From: Fibrobacter sp. UWB4
GTDB taxonomy: Bacteria > Fibrobacterota > Fibrobacteria > Fibrobacterales > Fibrobacteraceae
DNA: 64,000 nt
NCBI RefSeq assembly: GCF_002210345.1
Contig: NZ_MWQI01000007.1
Span: 124,001-188,000, forward strand
Direction of reading: 5' to 3'
Position 1 is the stretch's first letter. Every line of letters starts with the position of its first letter. This document shows positions 46,087 through 54,712 of the stretch, piece by piece. The notes beneath the pieces were generated by a model, which saw nothing but the letters and a program-made list of their open reading frames with translations, had not been told where the DNA came from and ran no database searches. The translations under genes were made by a program, and so were the position numbers.

Positions 46087-46938
46087 ATGAAAAGTCTCTA
46101 TCGCGTTGCTTTGTTTTCCACTTTGATTCTTGTCGCTTGCGGTGATGATGACTCTGGCAATCCTTTTGTTGCGAATGAAGATTCGTCATCGTCATTTGTT
46201 TTACTGTCATCATCGTCATCCGTTGCTGAATCAAGTAGTTCTAATCATGAAGAAAAGAAAAAAAATCTTTCTTCATCCTCGGCTCCGATTGAAGATCTAT
46301 TCAGCAGTAGCAGTGAAAGTGCTGTCAGCTCTTCAAGTGTCCAAAATGAAGAGTCTTCATCGTCTATAAAAGTGGATTGGCCGACGGATTCTATAATTGA
46401 TGACCGCAATGGTCAGAAGTACAAAATTGTGAAGATTGATAGGCTATGGTGGTTTGCTCAGAATCTCAATTATGAAACTGAAAATAGCCATTGCTATAAT
46501 GATTCTACGAAATATTGCGATAAGTATGGACGCCTTTATACGTGGGCTGCTGCTGTAGGCAAATCAGAAGAAGAATGCGGAGAAAGACATATTTGTAATC
46601 TTTCTTTGCCGGTGCAGGGCGTATGCCCTCCGGGTTGGCATGTTCCTTCAAATTATGAATGGAATGATTTGTTTGTTTTTGTTGGAGGTGACAAGGTTGC
46701 TGGCGAGGTCTTGAGGAATTCTAGTGAAGGTGGCTTCGCGTTGCTTTATGCTGGTCGAATTAATTTTGCGGGTGATTTTATTCAAGAAGGGCGGAGTGCA
46801 TGTATATGGAGTTCTAATGAAGTAGGCGAAGATGATTCTTACTACGTGGATTTTTATTATACCTTTAGCAAAGTCTTTTTAAAGGATGCCGATAAGACGG
46901 ACGGCTATTCTGTTCGCTGCGTGAAAGACGAATCGTAA
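46087..46938 (+). CDS. FISUMP-domain lipoprotein with serine-rich linker
   Basis: A 283-residue lipoprotein starting at 46087, seven bases after AAGGAG. Lipobox LVAC; then about 80 residues of poly-serine linkers. The C-terminal domain of about 170 residues is the FISUMP paralogous domain: DRNGQKYKIVKI...WWFAQNLNYET, YGRLYTWAAA, VCPPGWHVPSNYEWNDL and the ending GYSVRCVKD. It is a C-type-lectin-like fold family expanded in Fibrobacter and expected at the cell surface; its ligand is unknown. Confidence 0.92.
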   Translation: MKSLYRVALFSTLILVACGDDDSGNPFVANEDSSSSFVLLSSSSSVAESSSSNHEEKKKNLSSSSAPIEDLFSSSSESAVSSSSVQNEESSSSIKVDWPTDSIIDDRNGQKYKIVKIDRLWWFAQNLNYETENSHCYNDSTKYCDKYGRLYTWAAAVGKSEEECGERHICNLSLPVQGVCPPGWHVPSNYEWNDLFVFVGGDKVAGEVLRNSSEGGFALLYAGRINFAGDFIQEGRSACIWSSNEVGEDDSYYVDFYYTFSKVFLKDADKTDGYSVRCVKDES

Positions 46939-46950
46939 TTTTTGCAATTT

Positions 46951-48090
46951 CTAGTTCGAGGCGGCTATTCCTAGCCGCCTTATTTTGTATAGCATCATGC
47001 GCGGGCTTACGGAAAGGTCGCGGCCGGCGGCGCTCATGTTGCCGTCATGACGGCGGAGTGCTTCGCTTAAGATTTCACGCTCGTAGCTGTCCATCAGCGT
47101 GGCGAGCGGGCTGTTGCCTTCGGGGAGTACGGACGTTCCTGACGTGACGTCGGTTTGCAGCGTGGGCGGCAAATCGTAGGCGTTGATACAGACGTCTGTT
47201 GTCGCAAGGCATGCGTGCTCGATGCAGTTTTCGAGCTCGCGGACGTTACCGGGCCAATGGTAGCTCATGAGCATGTCGATGGCGGGCGAACTTAAACGCA
47301 AAATTTTCTTGCCGTATTTGTAATTCATCTTTTCGATGAAATGGTCTGCTAAAAGCAGAATGTCCGTCTTGCGCTGGATGAGCTCGGGGAGCGAAATCTG
47401 GAAAATGTTCAGGCGGTAGTAAAGGTCTTCGCGGAACGTGCCATGTTGCATCATGGCTTCGAGATTCTTGCCGGTGCTTGCGATGAGGCGCACGTTGCAG
47501 CGTTGCTCGATGTTGCTGCCGAGACGCTTGAAACTTTGTTCTTGAATAAATTGCAGAAGCTTGATTTGCGCGGGGAGTGGCAAGTCGGCAACTTCGTCTA
47601 GAAAGAGCGTGCCGCCGTTTGCTTGTTCGGCCTTGCCGATGTGGCGGTTGGTGGCGCCAGTGAAGGCTCCGCGTTCAAAGCCGAAAAGTTCGCTTTCAAA
47701 AGAGTTCGCGCCTTCGGTGAGGGCGTCGCAGTTGAGCGCTACGAATGGGGAATCTTTGCGTTCCGAAAGTTCATGGATGCTGCGGGCAACGTATTCCTTG
47801 CCGGTGCCTGCCTTGCCGCGGATAAGGACTGTTGCTGCGGTGGGGGCGATTTGGCGGACGAGCTTGCTCACTTCGCGCATTTCGCGCGTGTTCCCGATGA
47901 GTTCGCCTGGAATGCCTTCAATGACATTGCGGATTTTCTGGCATTCGATTTGGTGCTGCTCTTCGACGGTTTCGAAGTTCTTTTTTAAAATCCCGTGGAT
48001 GCTCTCTAAAAGCTCGCCACGCTTGCGAACCTTTTGGATTTTCTCGACGATGGCCGCGAAAGTCGTGTTTTCAAGAGCTTCGATATCCAT
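46951..48090 (-). CDS. Sigma-54-dependent transcriptional activator without a recognisable sensor domain
   Basis: A 379-residue bacterial enhancer-binding protein. The N-terminal 60 residues are helical and too short for a receiver or GAF domain. The AAA+ core has Walker A GKAGTGKE (92-99), the sigma-54 contact loop GAFTGA (141-146), Walker B GTLFLDEVADLP near 165 and the arginine-finger region HGTFREDLYYRL. The C-terminal Fis-type HTH is NMSAAGRDLSVSPRMMLYKIRRLGI. The last 12 residues are encoded by the hairpin of a terminator (46955-46989). It diverges from glnN, so a nitrogen-control role is plausible but no sigma-54 promoter was found. Confidence 0.88.
   Translation of the reverse strand: MDIEALENTTFAAIVEKIQKVRKRGELLESIHGILKKNFETVEEQHQIECQKIRNVIEGIPGELIGNTREMREVSKLVRQIAPTAATVLIRGKAGTGKEYVARSIHELSERKDSPFVALNCDALTEGANSFESELFGFERGAFTGATNRHIGKAEQANGGTLFLDEVADLPLPAQIKLLQFIQEQSFKRLGSNIEQRCNVRLIASTGKNLEAMMQHGTFREDLYYRLNIFQISLPELIQRKTDILLLADHFIEKMNYKYGKKILRLSSPAIDMLMSYHWPGNVRELENCIEHACLATTDVCINAYDLPPTLQTDVTSGTSVLPEGNSPLATLMDSYEREILSEALRRHDGNMSAAGRDLSVSPRMMLYKIRRLGIAASN
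46955..46989. terminator. Terminator hairpin that is also coding sequence of the sigma-54 activator
   Basis: The AGGCGGCTA/TAGCCGCCT stem follows the FISUMP gene stop on the plus strand. On the minus strand it encodes YKIRRLGIAASN, the end of the regulator. An identical 35-bp copy is at 45171. Confidence 0.85.
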
Positions 48091-48396
48091 TTTGCTTTTC
48101 GGGGAATCTCTGTTGCTGCATCGGGCCGTTTTTGGCGACCCGACGCAGCTCTAGGAGAGATGAACGTGAATAATATAGTAATAAATTGCGTTCTTGTTTT
48201 ACAAAAATGTAATAAAGTGATATATTTTTACAAAAATGTAATGAAATGGGGCGAAAATAGGCGATTTTGTACGGTGCAAAGGGGTAAAAGCATTGCTAAC
48301 TTATAGTTCGTAAAACAAAAATCGTCCAATTTTACTGGATTTTTCGCCACAAGTGGCTCAGAATGACGGGTTGAACGAAAACATTAAGGGTAAAAA
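48091..48396. promoter_or_regulatory. Divergent control region, sigma-54 activator / glnN
   Basis: These 306 bp hold two copies of a palindromic site (48199 and 48228) and several hairpin-like words, but no clear ORF. A GGCAC-N5-TTGC sigma-54 promoter was looked for and not found. Confidence 0.6.
48199..48241. promoter_or_regulatory. Twin operator TTACA-N4-TGTAA
   Basis: TTACAAAAATGTAA occurs at 48199-48212 and again at 48228-48241, 29 bp apart (nearly three helical turns). The identity extends into the flanks (TTTTACA...TAATRAARTG). This is the pattern of a cooperative dimer-binding operator. Confidence 0.7.
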
Positions 48397-50514
48397 ATGA
48401 ACAATAGTCGTAATAAGGCCATCTACGATATCGCTACGGCGCCGGTGAGTGCTGTGATGCCTGCCGCTCCTGCGAATGTCGATTTCTATGGCGAAGACGT
48501 TTTCAATGCCGATGCCATGCGCACCTACCTCCCGAAGGATATTTGCGAGAAGTTGCTCGCAACAATCGACGAGGGCGTGGCTCTTGATCCGAGCATCGCT
48601 GGCGATGTCGCTCACGCTATGAAGCGCTGGGCAATGGATCGCGGCGCGACGCACTTTACGCATTGGTTCCAGCCTTTGACGGGGTCGACGGCCGAAAAGC
48701 ACGACAGTTTTATTGAACCGTCTGGTGGCAAGGCCATTATGGCTTTCAGTGGCAAGAATTTGATTGTGGGCGAACCGGACGCTTCAAGCTTCCCGAGTGG
48801 TGGTTTGCGTTCTACGTTCGAAGCTCGCGGCTATACCGCTTGGGACCCGACTTCACCGGCTTTCATCAAGCGTCACGGCAATGGTGCTACGCTTTGCATC
48901 CCGACCGCATTCTGCAGCTACACCGGTGAAGCTCTCGACAAGAAGACTCCGCTTCTCCGCAGCTTGCAGGCTCTTTCCAAGTCGACTCGCCGCCTCATGA
49001 CTTGCTTTAAGGCTGGTCCGAAGAAGACGACTGTTACGCTCGGCGCTGAACAGGAATACTTCCTCATCGACAAGAGATTTTATCTGCAACGCCCGGACCT
49101 GTACCAGGCTGGCCGCACGATTTTCGGTGCAACTCCTGCAAAGCACCAACAAATGAATGACCATTACTTTGGCAGCATTCCGAGCCGCATCTTGAACTTT
49201 ATGAACGATGTGGAAAAGGAATTGTGGAAGCTCGGCATCCCGGCAAAGACCCGTCACAACGAAGTGGCTCCGGCTCAATTCGAACTTGCTCCGCTCTTTG
49301 AAGAAGTGAACCTCGCTTGCGACCACAATATGCTCGTGATGGAAACGCTCCGCAATGTGGCGGACCGCTACGGTCTTGTTTGCCTGTTGCACGAAAAGCC
49401 GTTTGCTGGCGTGAACGGTTCTGGTAAGCACAACAACTGGAGCCTTTCTTACGGTAAGGGCAACTTGCTCAATCCGGGTAAGGACCCGCACCAGAATGCC
49501 GTGTTCCTCACTGCCATTTGCGCCATCATGTACGCTGTCGATACGCATGCTGATTTGCTCCGCATGACTTGCGCAGGTGCTGGTAACGACCACCGTCTCG
49601 GTGCTCACGAAGCTCCTCCGGCAATCATCTCCATTTACCTCGGCGATCAGCTTATGGACGTGATTGAACAGCTGGAACAAGGCGTGCCGAAGTCTAGCAA
49701 GCAGGCCGGAGCCATGAAGCTTGGCTCTGATACGCTCCCGCCACTCCCGCGTGACGCTACGGACCGCAACAGAACTTCGCCGTTTGCATTTACGGGCAAC
49801 AAGTTTGAATTCCGCGCACCGGGCTCTAGTCAGAGCTGCTCTGAACCGAACGTTGTCCTGAATACGATTGTCGCGGAAGCTTTCGACATGATTTCGGAAC
49901 AGCTCGAAAAGCTTGATGACAAGAATTTCCACACGGGCTTGCAAAAGATTTTGCAAAAGATCGTGAAGGAACACAAGCGCATTCTTTACAATGGCAATGG
50001 CTACACCGAAGACTGGGTGAAGGAAGCTGAAAAACGTGGCCTCCCGAACATCCGCACGTCTATGGAAGCGCTCAAGGCTTTGACGAAGGAAGAAAACATT
50101 GCGCTCTTCGAGAAGTATGGCGTGATGAACCGTGCTGAAATGGTTTCTCGTTACGAAGTGAATGTGGAAGATTACCACAAGCGCATCCATATCGAAGGTG
50201 AAATCGCTCGTGACATGGCAAAGAACATCATTTTGCCTGCTGTTGTCGAAGCATACTCCAAGGCGCTCAAGACAAACGAAATGGCTCTCAACCAGGGCTT
50301 CCCGGGTCTTGATGGTTACGCCAAATCGCTTGGCGAAGGCATGAACCGCTTGCTCGCCGCAATTGACGTGATGGAAAAATCTCTCGGTGGACTCCACGAA
50401 GGCATTGTCGATGCGATTGCCGCTCTCCGCAAGGAAGTGGATGGCCTTGAAAAGATTGTGCCGAATGAACTTTGGCCGCTGCCGAAGTATCGCGAGATGC
50501 TTTTTATTTACTAG
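48397..50514 (+). CDS. glnN: Glutamine synthetase type III (GlnN)
   Basis: A 705-residue GSIII, the long form found in Bacteroides, cyanobacteria and Fibrobacter. It makes glutamine from glutamate, ammonia and ATP. Marks are [17 protein letters not shown]...EKHDSF at the N-terminus, [11 protein letters not shown], the [14 protein letters not shown] motif, [11 protein letters not shown] and [12 protein letters not shown]. It is monocistronic with a terminator 30 bp downstream and is preceded by twin palindromic operators and a divergent sigma-54 activator gene. Confidence 0.97.
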   Translation: MNNSRNKAIYDIATAPVSAVMPAAPANVDFYGEDVFNADAMRTYLPKDICEKLLATIDEGVALDPSIAGDVAHAMKRWAMDRGATHFTHWFQPLTGSTAEKHDSFIEPSGGKAIMAFSGKNLIVGEPDASSFPSGGLRSTFEARGYTAWDPTSPAFIKRHGNGATLCIPTAFCSYTGEALDKKTPLLRSLQALSKSTRRLMTCFKAGPKKTTVTLGAEQEYFLIDKRFYLQRPDLYQAGRTIFGATPAKHQQMNDHYFGSIPSRILNFMNDVEKELWKLGIPAKTRHNEVAPAQFELAPLFEEVNLACDHNMLVMETLRNVADRYGLVCLLHEKPFAGVNGSGKHNNWSLSYGKGNLLNPGKDPHQNAVFLTAICAIMYAVDTHADLLRMTCAGAGNDHRLGAHEAPPAIISIYLGDQLMDVIEQLEQGVPKSSKQAGAMKLGSDTLPPLPRDATDRNRTSPFAFTGNKFEFRAPGSSQSCSEPNVVLNTIVAEAFDMISEQLEKLDDKNFHTGLQKILQKIVKEHKRILYNGNGYTEDWVKEAEKRGLPNIRTSMEALKALTKEENIALFEKYGVMNRAEMVSRYEVNVEDYHKRIHIEGEIARDMAKNIILPAVVEAYSKALKTNEMALNQGFPGLDGYAKSLGEGMNRLLAAIDVMEKSLGGLHEGIVDAIAALRKEVDGLEKIVPNELWPLPKYREMLFIY

Positions 50515-50546
50515 TAGACAGTAGGAAGTTAGAAGTAGACAGAAGA

Positions 50547-50578
50547 GTCGCGGGCTTTATGCCTCGCGACTTTTTTCT
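50547..50578 (+). terminator. glnN terminator
   Basis: A GTCGCG/CGCGAC stem with a GGCTTTATGCCT loop is followed by a six-T run. Confidence 0.9.
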
Positions 50579-50580
50579 AT

Positions 50581-50608
50581 GTCATGCCCGCCTTGAGCGG
50601 GCATCTCC
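50581..50608. repeat. REP-like repeat
   Basis: GTCATGCCCGC and GCGGGCATCTCC arms around CTTGA. Confidence 0.75.
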
Positions 50609-50641
50609 CTATAATTATTTTGATAGAAAATGCCGCGCCTC

Positions 50642-50730
50642 GTCATCCTGAACGGCGGAGGTGTGATATATGAAACTAGGCTCTTTAGAGCCTTAGTTGA
50701 ATTAGGTTCGTAGGAGCAGGATCCAGTTAT
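50642..50730. repeat. Long composite repeat, copy 1
   Basis: It begins GTCATCCTGAACG and ends TTAGGTTCGTAGGAGCAGG followed by ATCCAGT, with an internal GTGATATATGAAACT. The same ends and internal words occur at 60008-60093, so both are copies of one element of about 85-90 bp. Confidence 0.75.
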
Positions 50731-52127
50731 TTTTTCTTTAAGCTTGCCAACGCAAACGCAAGCGATATCGCAATCCCGACAAGTGGCAAGTAAGCGGGAC
50801 TTTGGATTTTTGCAGTCGAAGCGAGAATCGCGGGAATGAGCCCGAAGAGTCCGCCGATAATCACGCCTGCGTACCAGAGCGTTTTCTTGACTTTGAACTC
50901 TTTGTGCGCAATAATGGCGACTGCGAGCGGGGCGACGATACCTGGCGTGTAAACGGAATAGGCCATTGTCAAAAGCCCGATGATATCTTTGCCCTGGAGC
51001 GCAAGGTAGGTGGCGATAATGCCGATGACAACGACTGAAATGCGCACGACGGAAATGCGGCGCGTGTTCAGAATGTCGCTCCCGAAAATGGCGGCGGAAT
51101 TGATAAGGCATGTATCTGCCGACGAAAGGAGTGCTGACAAAAGCCCGACGGAAAGGAGTGCTGCAAGCGGGAGCGGGAGCACGCCGGAGGCGAGGCGGAA
51201 CAGCGGATTCGTGGCGGAGCCTGCTGTAGCAGGGGCGTAAGTGGCGGCCCACATGCCGAGCAAAACGATGATCACGCTAAAGACGAGGATGGCGAAACTG
51301 CCCGCAACAACGGCTTTGCGTGCCGATGTTGCATCTTTAGCGACGAGGTTTCTGGAGATGACGTCGGGACCGAGGAAGTATGCTCCGCCGATAGTGAACA
51401 GCATGATGGCTAAATCGCTGGCGCCGAACTTTTCGTTCAAAAGATTGAAGTTGCCGAAAGTCGTGAGACCTGCGTTGCCCGCTGTCGAACTGCTGGCGGC
51501 GAGATTTTCCGCGGCTTGTAGTGCCGCATTTTCGGCGCCCGAGAAGCCGCCGAAAAGATAAACTGCGGCGGCGAAAAATCCGAGCGTCAAAATTCCAAAT
51601 TGCAAGGCGTCGGTACGGACAACAGAAAGTTGCCCGCCCAATAGCGTATAGACAATGACAATGACGGCGGTAATCAATACGGATTGCGTCCCGGCATCGT
51701 GACCGAGCACAAGGCCGATGAATCCTGCGACGGCTGCAAATTGTGCGGCGATGATTCCGATCCACGAAACGGCGATGATTAACGCAACGAGTTTTCGACC
51801 TGTTTTCCCGACAGTCTTTTCTGCAATTTCAGGAAGCGTACGCACGTCCAGATCGTGAACGGGCTTGCTCAAAAATGCGGCTTGAAACCAAAACCCAATT
51901 GCTCCAACGGCGAGCCACCAGAAGGCGGCAAAACCGATGCTCTCGGCACGTGCGGCAATGCCCACCGTTGCAGATGCCCCAAGGACGGTTGCCATGAGGC
52001 TCATGAATACAAACGGGGAGCTTTGCTTGCGACCTGCAACAACGTAGTCGTCAAAATTCTTCACTTTAAATAAGTCTCGAATGCAGATGAAACCGAGAAC
52101 AAAGAAGTAAATGAGTAATAGTTTCAT
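50727..52127 (-). CDS. Sodium:solute symporter (SSS family)
   Basis: A 466-residue membrane protein with about 13 helices. FDDYVVAGRKQSSPFVFMSL and TVLGASATVG are the family's first-helix region, and the VVYTLLGGQLSVVRTDALQF segment (here VIVYTLLGGQLSVVRTD) is the SSS signature. Such carriers use sodium to import proline, pantothenate, sugars or carboxylates; the substrate cannot be told. It is monocistronic, with repeats on both sides. Confidence 0.9.
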   Translation of the reverse strand: MKLLLIYFFVLGFICIRDLFKVKNFDDYVVAGRKQSSPFVFMSLMATVLGASATVGIAARAESIGFAAFWWLAVGAIGFWFQAAFLSKPVHDLDVRTLPEIAEKTVGKTGRKLVALIIAVSWIGIIAAQFAAVAGFIGLVLGHDAGTQSVLITAVIVIVYTLLGGQLSVVRTDALQFGILTLGFFAAAVYLFGGFSGAENAALQAAENLAASSSTAGNAGLTTFGNFNLLNEKFGASDLAIMLFTIGGAYFLGPDVISRNLVAKDATSARKAVVAGSFAILVFSVIIVLLGMWAATYAPATAGSATNPLFRLASGVLPLPLAALLSVGLLSALLSSADTCLINSAAIFGSDILNTRRISVVRISVVVIGIIATYLALQGKDIIGLLTMAYSVYTPGIVAPLAVAIIAHKEFKVKKTLWYAGVIIGGLFGLIPAILASTAKIQSPAYLPLVGIAISLAFALASLKKK

Positions 52128-52142
52128 ATCGACATGAAAAGG

Positions 52143-52170
52143 CGATGCCCGATTAAATCGGGCATGACAG
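52143..52170. repeat. REP-like repeat
   Basis: CGATGCCCGATT and AATCGGGCATGACA arms form a near-perfect palindrome between two minus-strand genes. Confidence 0.75.
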
Positions 52171-52197
52171 GTTTACGACGTTGTAAAATTAGAAATT

Positions 52198-52881
52198 TTA
52201 GAGATTGCCGTATTCTCCGATGTCGGGGATGAGTGTTCCCGATTTCATGTGGTACGTGCGATTACTGTAGCCAAATGCCGATCGGTCGTGCGTGGCGACA
52301 ATGACTGCTGCGCCTGATTTTGCAAGCCTTCCGAAAAGACTGAAAACCTTGCGGCTGTTGTCTTCGTCGAGATTGCTTGTCGGTTCATCGGCGATAATCA
52401 AATCGGGATTGTTGACAAGCGCACGCGCGATGGCAACGCGACGGAGTTCTCCGCCCGATAAGTTGGCGGGGTATTCGTTTGCCAAATGAGCGATGCCGAG
52501 CTTTTTGAGGAGACTCTGGATTTGCTCTTTGTCAATGCGGCGTTTGTAAAGGCTTGCCGCAAGTTCGATGTTTTCGGTCACGGTGAATGCGGGCAGGCAG
52601 GCTGCGTTTTGCGGAATGTAGCCGATGCGCTCGTTGCGTAACTTTGAACGGTCTTCGTCATTCAAGGTGTAGAGTGGCTGCCCGTCAATGACGATGCTGC
52701 CTGAAGTGGGTGCGCTGATGCCTGCGAGGGCGTTCAAAAGCGTACTCTTGCCGCTCCCGGATTCTCCGAAGATGACCGTGTAATCGCCTGACCAGGCGAA
52801 AAAATCGGCGTTGTTGACGGCAGGGAACTTTTCACCGCGTCGGGTATATTCTTTTGTAATGTTGTTACCATTGAGTATCAT
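52198..52881 (-). CDS. LolD/MacB-type ABC transporter ATP-binding protein
   Basis: A 227-residue ABC ATPase: Walker A FGESGSGKSTLL, Q loop GYIPQNAACLP, signature NLSGGELRRVAIARAL, Walker B LIIADEPTSNLD, H loop VATHD. The EPTSNLD form and partner FtsX-type permease place it with the LolCDE/MacB class, which moves lipoproteins or exports small molecules. Its start shares one base with the permease stop (TAATG). Confidence 0.92.
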   Translation of the reverse strand: MILNGNNITKEYTRRGEKFPAVNNADFFAWSGDYTVIFGESGSGKSTLLNALAGISAPTSGSIVIDGQPLYTLNDEDRSKLRNERIGYIPQNAACLPAFTVTENIELAASLYKRRIDKEQIQSLLKKLGIAHLANEYPANLSGGELRRVAIARALVNNPDLIIADEPTSNLDEDNSRKVFSLFGRLAKSGAAVIVATHDRSAFGYSNRTYHMKSGTLIPDIGEYGNL

Positions 52882-54071
52882 TAAGTTTCCTCCTTTAAAG
52901 CCGAGTAAACATCTAGACGGCCAACTTGTTTAGCTATTCGATAGGCGGCTCCTGTGCCTGTGATTGTGGGAATGAATATTGCAGCGATGATAATCGCAAA
53001 AATGGTTAGTGCGCTCGGAAGCAAGAACGGTACGGATAAACTGTCGATAATGAACACACGGAACGATAGCGTTGCAAATACGCTGATGAACGTGCCCACG
53101 ACAGTGCCGATGATGGTTGCTAGCAGTGATTCTCCAAGGACGATGTGTTCCAATCTCTTTTGCGTGAATCCAATGACGCGGAGCGTTGCAAATTCGCGCT
53201 TGCGCTCGTTTGTAGAAATCGAGAAAGCGATGGAAACGGCGGCGATGGCAACAATCAAGAAAAATACGGCGATTACCCAGACGATGATCTTGAAAGAGCT
53301 TGCCGTGGCGATGACGGTATCGAATAAGTCCTTGCGCGGAATCACGTGGATGTTGTCGAATTTCTCGTGAAGCGTCTGCGATATTTTTTCAAAGTCTGCG
53401 CCTTTTTCGAGATTCGCAAGAATCGCGGAAGGTTCGCCTTCGGAAATGAAGTTGATACCTTTTTCTTTCGCTGCTTTCTGCAAGATTTCGATGGTCCCGA
53501 CATCGGCAAAAATGGCTTGGTCAAGCTTATTACCCATGCGTTCTAGGTGTGCTACGACAGTAAATTCCTGATCGAAGAACTTGATTTTCCCGGATTCATC
53601 GACTTGAATGTCGCTACCCGCGATTACAGAACCAATGGGAAAGTCTTTCTTGTATGTTTTGCGAATCCACGGCTTGATGGTAAAATCGGTCTTGGAATCG
53701 AAACCGATGATGTTGACTTTTTTATCGCAGCAGCTAGATCCGAGCGTGGAAAAATAAAATTGCGATGTGGCAATTTTGATTCCTGGAGTTTTTCGAGTGA
53801 ATTCGAGAATTTCTCGGGGGAGCGTACGATGGCTTAATTCGCCTTGCAATAGAACGGGTTGGTCTTTTGCTTCGCTGCCGTACGGGACGATGAGCAAGTC
53901 TGCGCCCATGCGCGATGAAAGCTGCTCCAGGCCGGCGTCAAGGCTTTCAGAAAAAAGAGCGCTCGATAAAAGTGTTGCCGAAGCGACTGCGGTTAAGATG
54001 ACAAGTCCAATGCTTCGGAACGGATGACGCCAAAAGTTTGTATAAATAATTCTAAGTATGATTTGATTCAT
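52881..54071 (-). CDS. FtsX/MacB-type ABC transporter permease
   Basis: A 396-residue protein with one N-terminal helix (20-45), a large extracytoplasmic MacB periplasmic-core-like domain (about 45-260), then three C-terminal helices (FtsX domain: FKIIVWVIAVFFLIVAIAAVSIAFSIST and two more). FATLRVIGFTQKRLEHIVLGES is the conserved cytoplasmic loop that touches the ATPase. DMGADLLIVPYGSEA-like RMGADLLIVPYG is typical of permeases found with DUF4418 genes. It overlaps the DUF4418 gene by 20 bp. Confidence 0.9.
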   Translation of the reverse strand: MNQIILRIIYTNFWRHPFRSIGLVILTAVASATLLSSALFSESLDAGLEQLSSRMGADLLIVPYGSEAKDQPVLLQGELSHRTLPREILEFTRKTPGIKIATSQFYFSTLGSSCCDKKVNIIGFDSKTDFTIKPWIRKTYKKDFPIGSVIAGSDIQVDESGKIKFFDQEFTVVAHLERMGNKLDQAIFADVGTIEILQKAAKEKGINFISEGEPSAILANLEKGADFEKISQTLHEKFDNIHVIPRKDLFDTVIATASSFKIIVWVIAVFFLIVAIAAVSIAFSISTNERKREFATLRVIGFTQKRLEHIVLGESLLATIIGTVVGTFISVFATLSFRVFIIDSLSVPFLLPSALTIFAIIIAAIFIPTITGTGAAYRIAKQVGRLDVYSALKEET

Positions 54072-54480
54072 TTAAAGTCTCCTGTCGCGTTATACTGCGA
54101 TTCAATAAGTAAATGCTGTTGGCGATTCCAACGAGCGCAATGATGATTCCTGTGATTTGCAAAACCGGGGAAGAAATGGAATGACAATGCATGTGGGGTG
54201 CTGCGCAAACGCCTACGATCACGGCGGGCACAAGGGCTGTGAATACACCGCCTGCAATCACTGCTGCCGATAAAACCTTTTGTGCCTTCGGAATGGCGAT
54301 ATAGGCAATGCCGAAAATCGCGATGACAATGCCGATGATGCCGTCAACACTGGAGGTCTTTTGGCAGCGCATGATCATGTCTCCATGACCCGAGCAAAAT
54401 GGGAGCAGAACAAATGAAAGTAGCGAAACGAGAACGCCAAATGCAATTGCTGTTGCGCCGAATAAAATACCTTGTTTCAT
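54052..54480 (-). CDS. DUF4418-family membrane protein
   Basis: A 142-residue protein with four helices. Conserved cysteine/histidine spots face the same side: LLPFCSGHGDMIMRCQKTSS and GVCAAPHMHCHSISS. These fit DUF4418, whose genes often accompany LolD/FtsX-type ABC genes in anaerobes. The Cys/His pattern hints at metal or redox function, which is inference. A strong AGGAGGT site precedes the ATG, and the promoter upstream carries the shared LysR-type box at 54572. Confidence 0.85.
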   Translation of the reverse strand: MKQGILFGATAIAFGVLVSLLSFVLLPFCSGHGDMIMRCQKTSSVDGIIGIVIAIFGIAYIAIPKAQKVLSAAVIAGGVFTALVPAVIVGVCAAPHMHCHSISSPVLQITGIIIALVGIANSIYLLNRSITRQETLNESNHT

Positions 54481-54520
54481 AATGACCTCCTAGTTGACTT
54501 TGTGCTTTTGTTCGATGCCA

Positions 54521-54550
54521 AATATAGAAGGCAAATATGAGTTTGTCCAA
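54521..54550 (-). promoter_or_regulatory. Promoter of the DUF4418-FtsX-LolD operon
   Basis: TTGGAC (54550-54545) and TATATT (54526-54521) are separated by 18 bp. The -35 flank GTATTGGACAAA is the same as at the malY-like promoter. Confidence 0.7.
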
Positions 54551-54571
54551 TACTTTATTTTTAGCGTGTTT

Positions 54572-54588
54572 TATAGCTTTTTGCTATA
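54572..54588. promoter_or_regulatory. LysR-type box TATAG-N7-CTATA, site 1
   Basis: A palindrome with T-N11-A spacing, centred at about -66 relative to the predicted transcription start of the DUF4418 operon. It is identical in architecture to sites 2 and 3. Confidence 0.75.
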
Positions 54589-54601
54589 ATAAGACGTGTA
54601 T

Positions 54602-54631
54602 GGAGATGCCCGCTCGGTGGCGGGCATGACA
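54602..54631. repeat. REP-like repeat
   Basis: GGAGATGCCCGC and GCGGGCATGACA arms, with an extra half-arm (GGACGGGCATGA) 8 bp further. Confidence 0.75.
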
Positions 54632-54657
54632 GATTAATGGACGGGCATGATAAAAAC

Positions 54658-54686
54658 GTAAAAACGCCCATCGGGGATGATGGGCG
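54658..54686 (-). terminator. Terminator after the LysR gene
   Basis: CGCCCATC/GATGGGCG stem followed by TTTTTACG on the minus strand, just after the regulator's stop. Confidence 0.85.
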
Positions 54687-54712
54687 TGGTGCAATGAGTT
54701 TGTACGCGTGTG

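Noticed and set aside
48199-48241. A minimal CRISPR-like repeat pair
   Set aside because: Only two copies, palindromic, within a promoter region and without cas genes; better explained as an operator.
48091-48396. A sigma-54 promoter between the enhancer-binding protein and glnN
   Set aside because: No GG-N10-GC pair with the expected flanks was found on either strand by eye.
48853-50397. A 514-codon antisense ORF opposite glnN
   Set aside because: It lies within a fully conserved type III glutamine synthetase gene and its product is low-complexity Arg/His/Val-rich.
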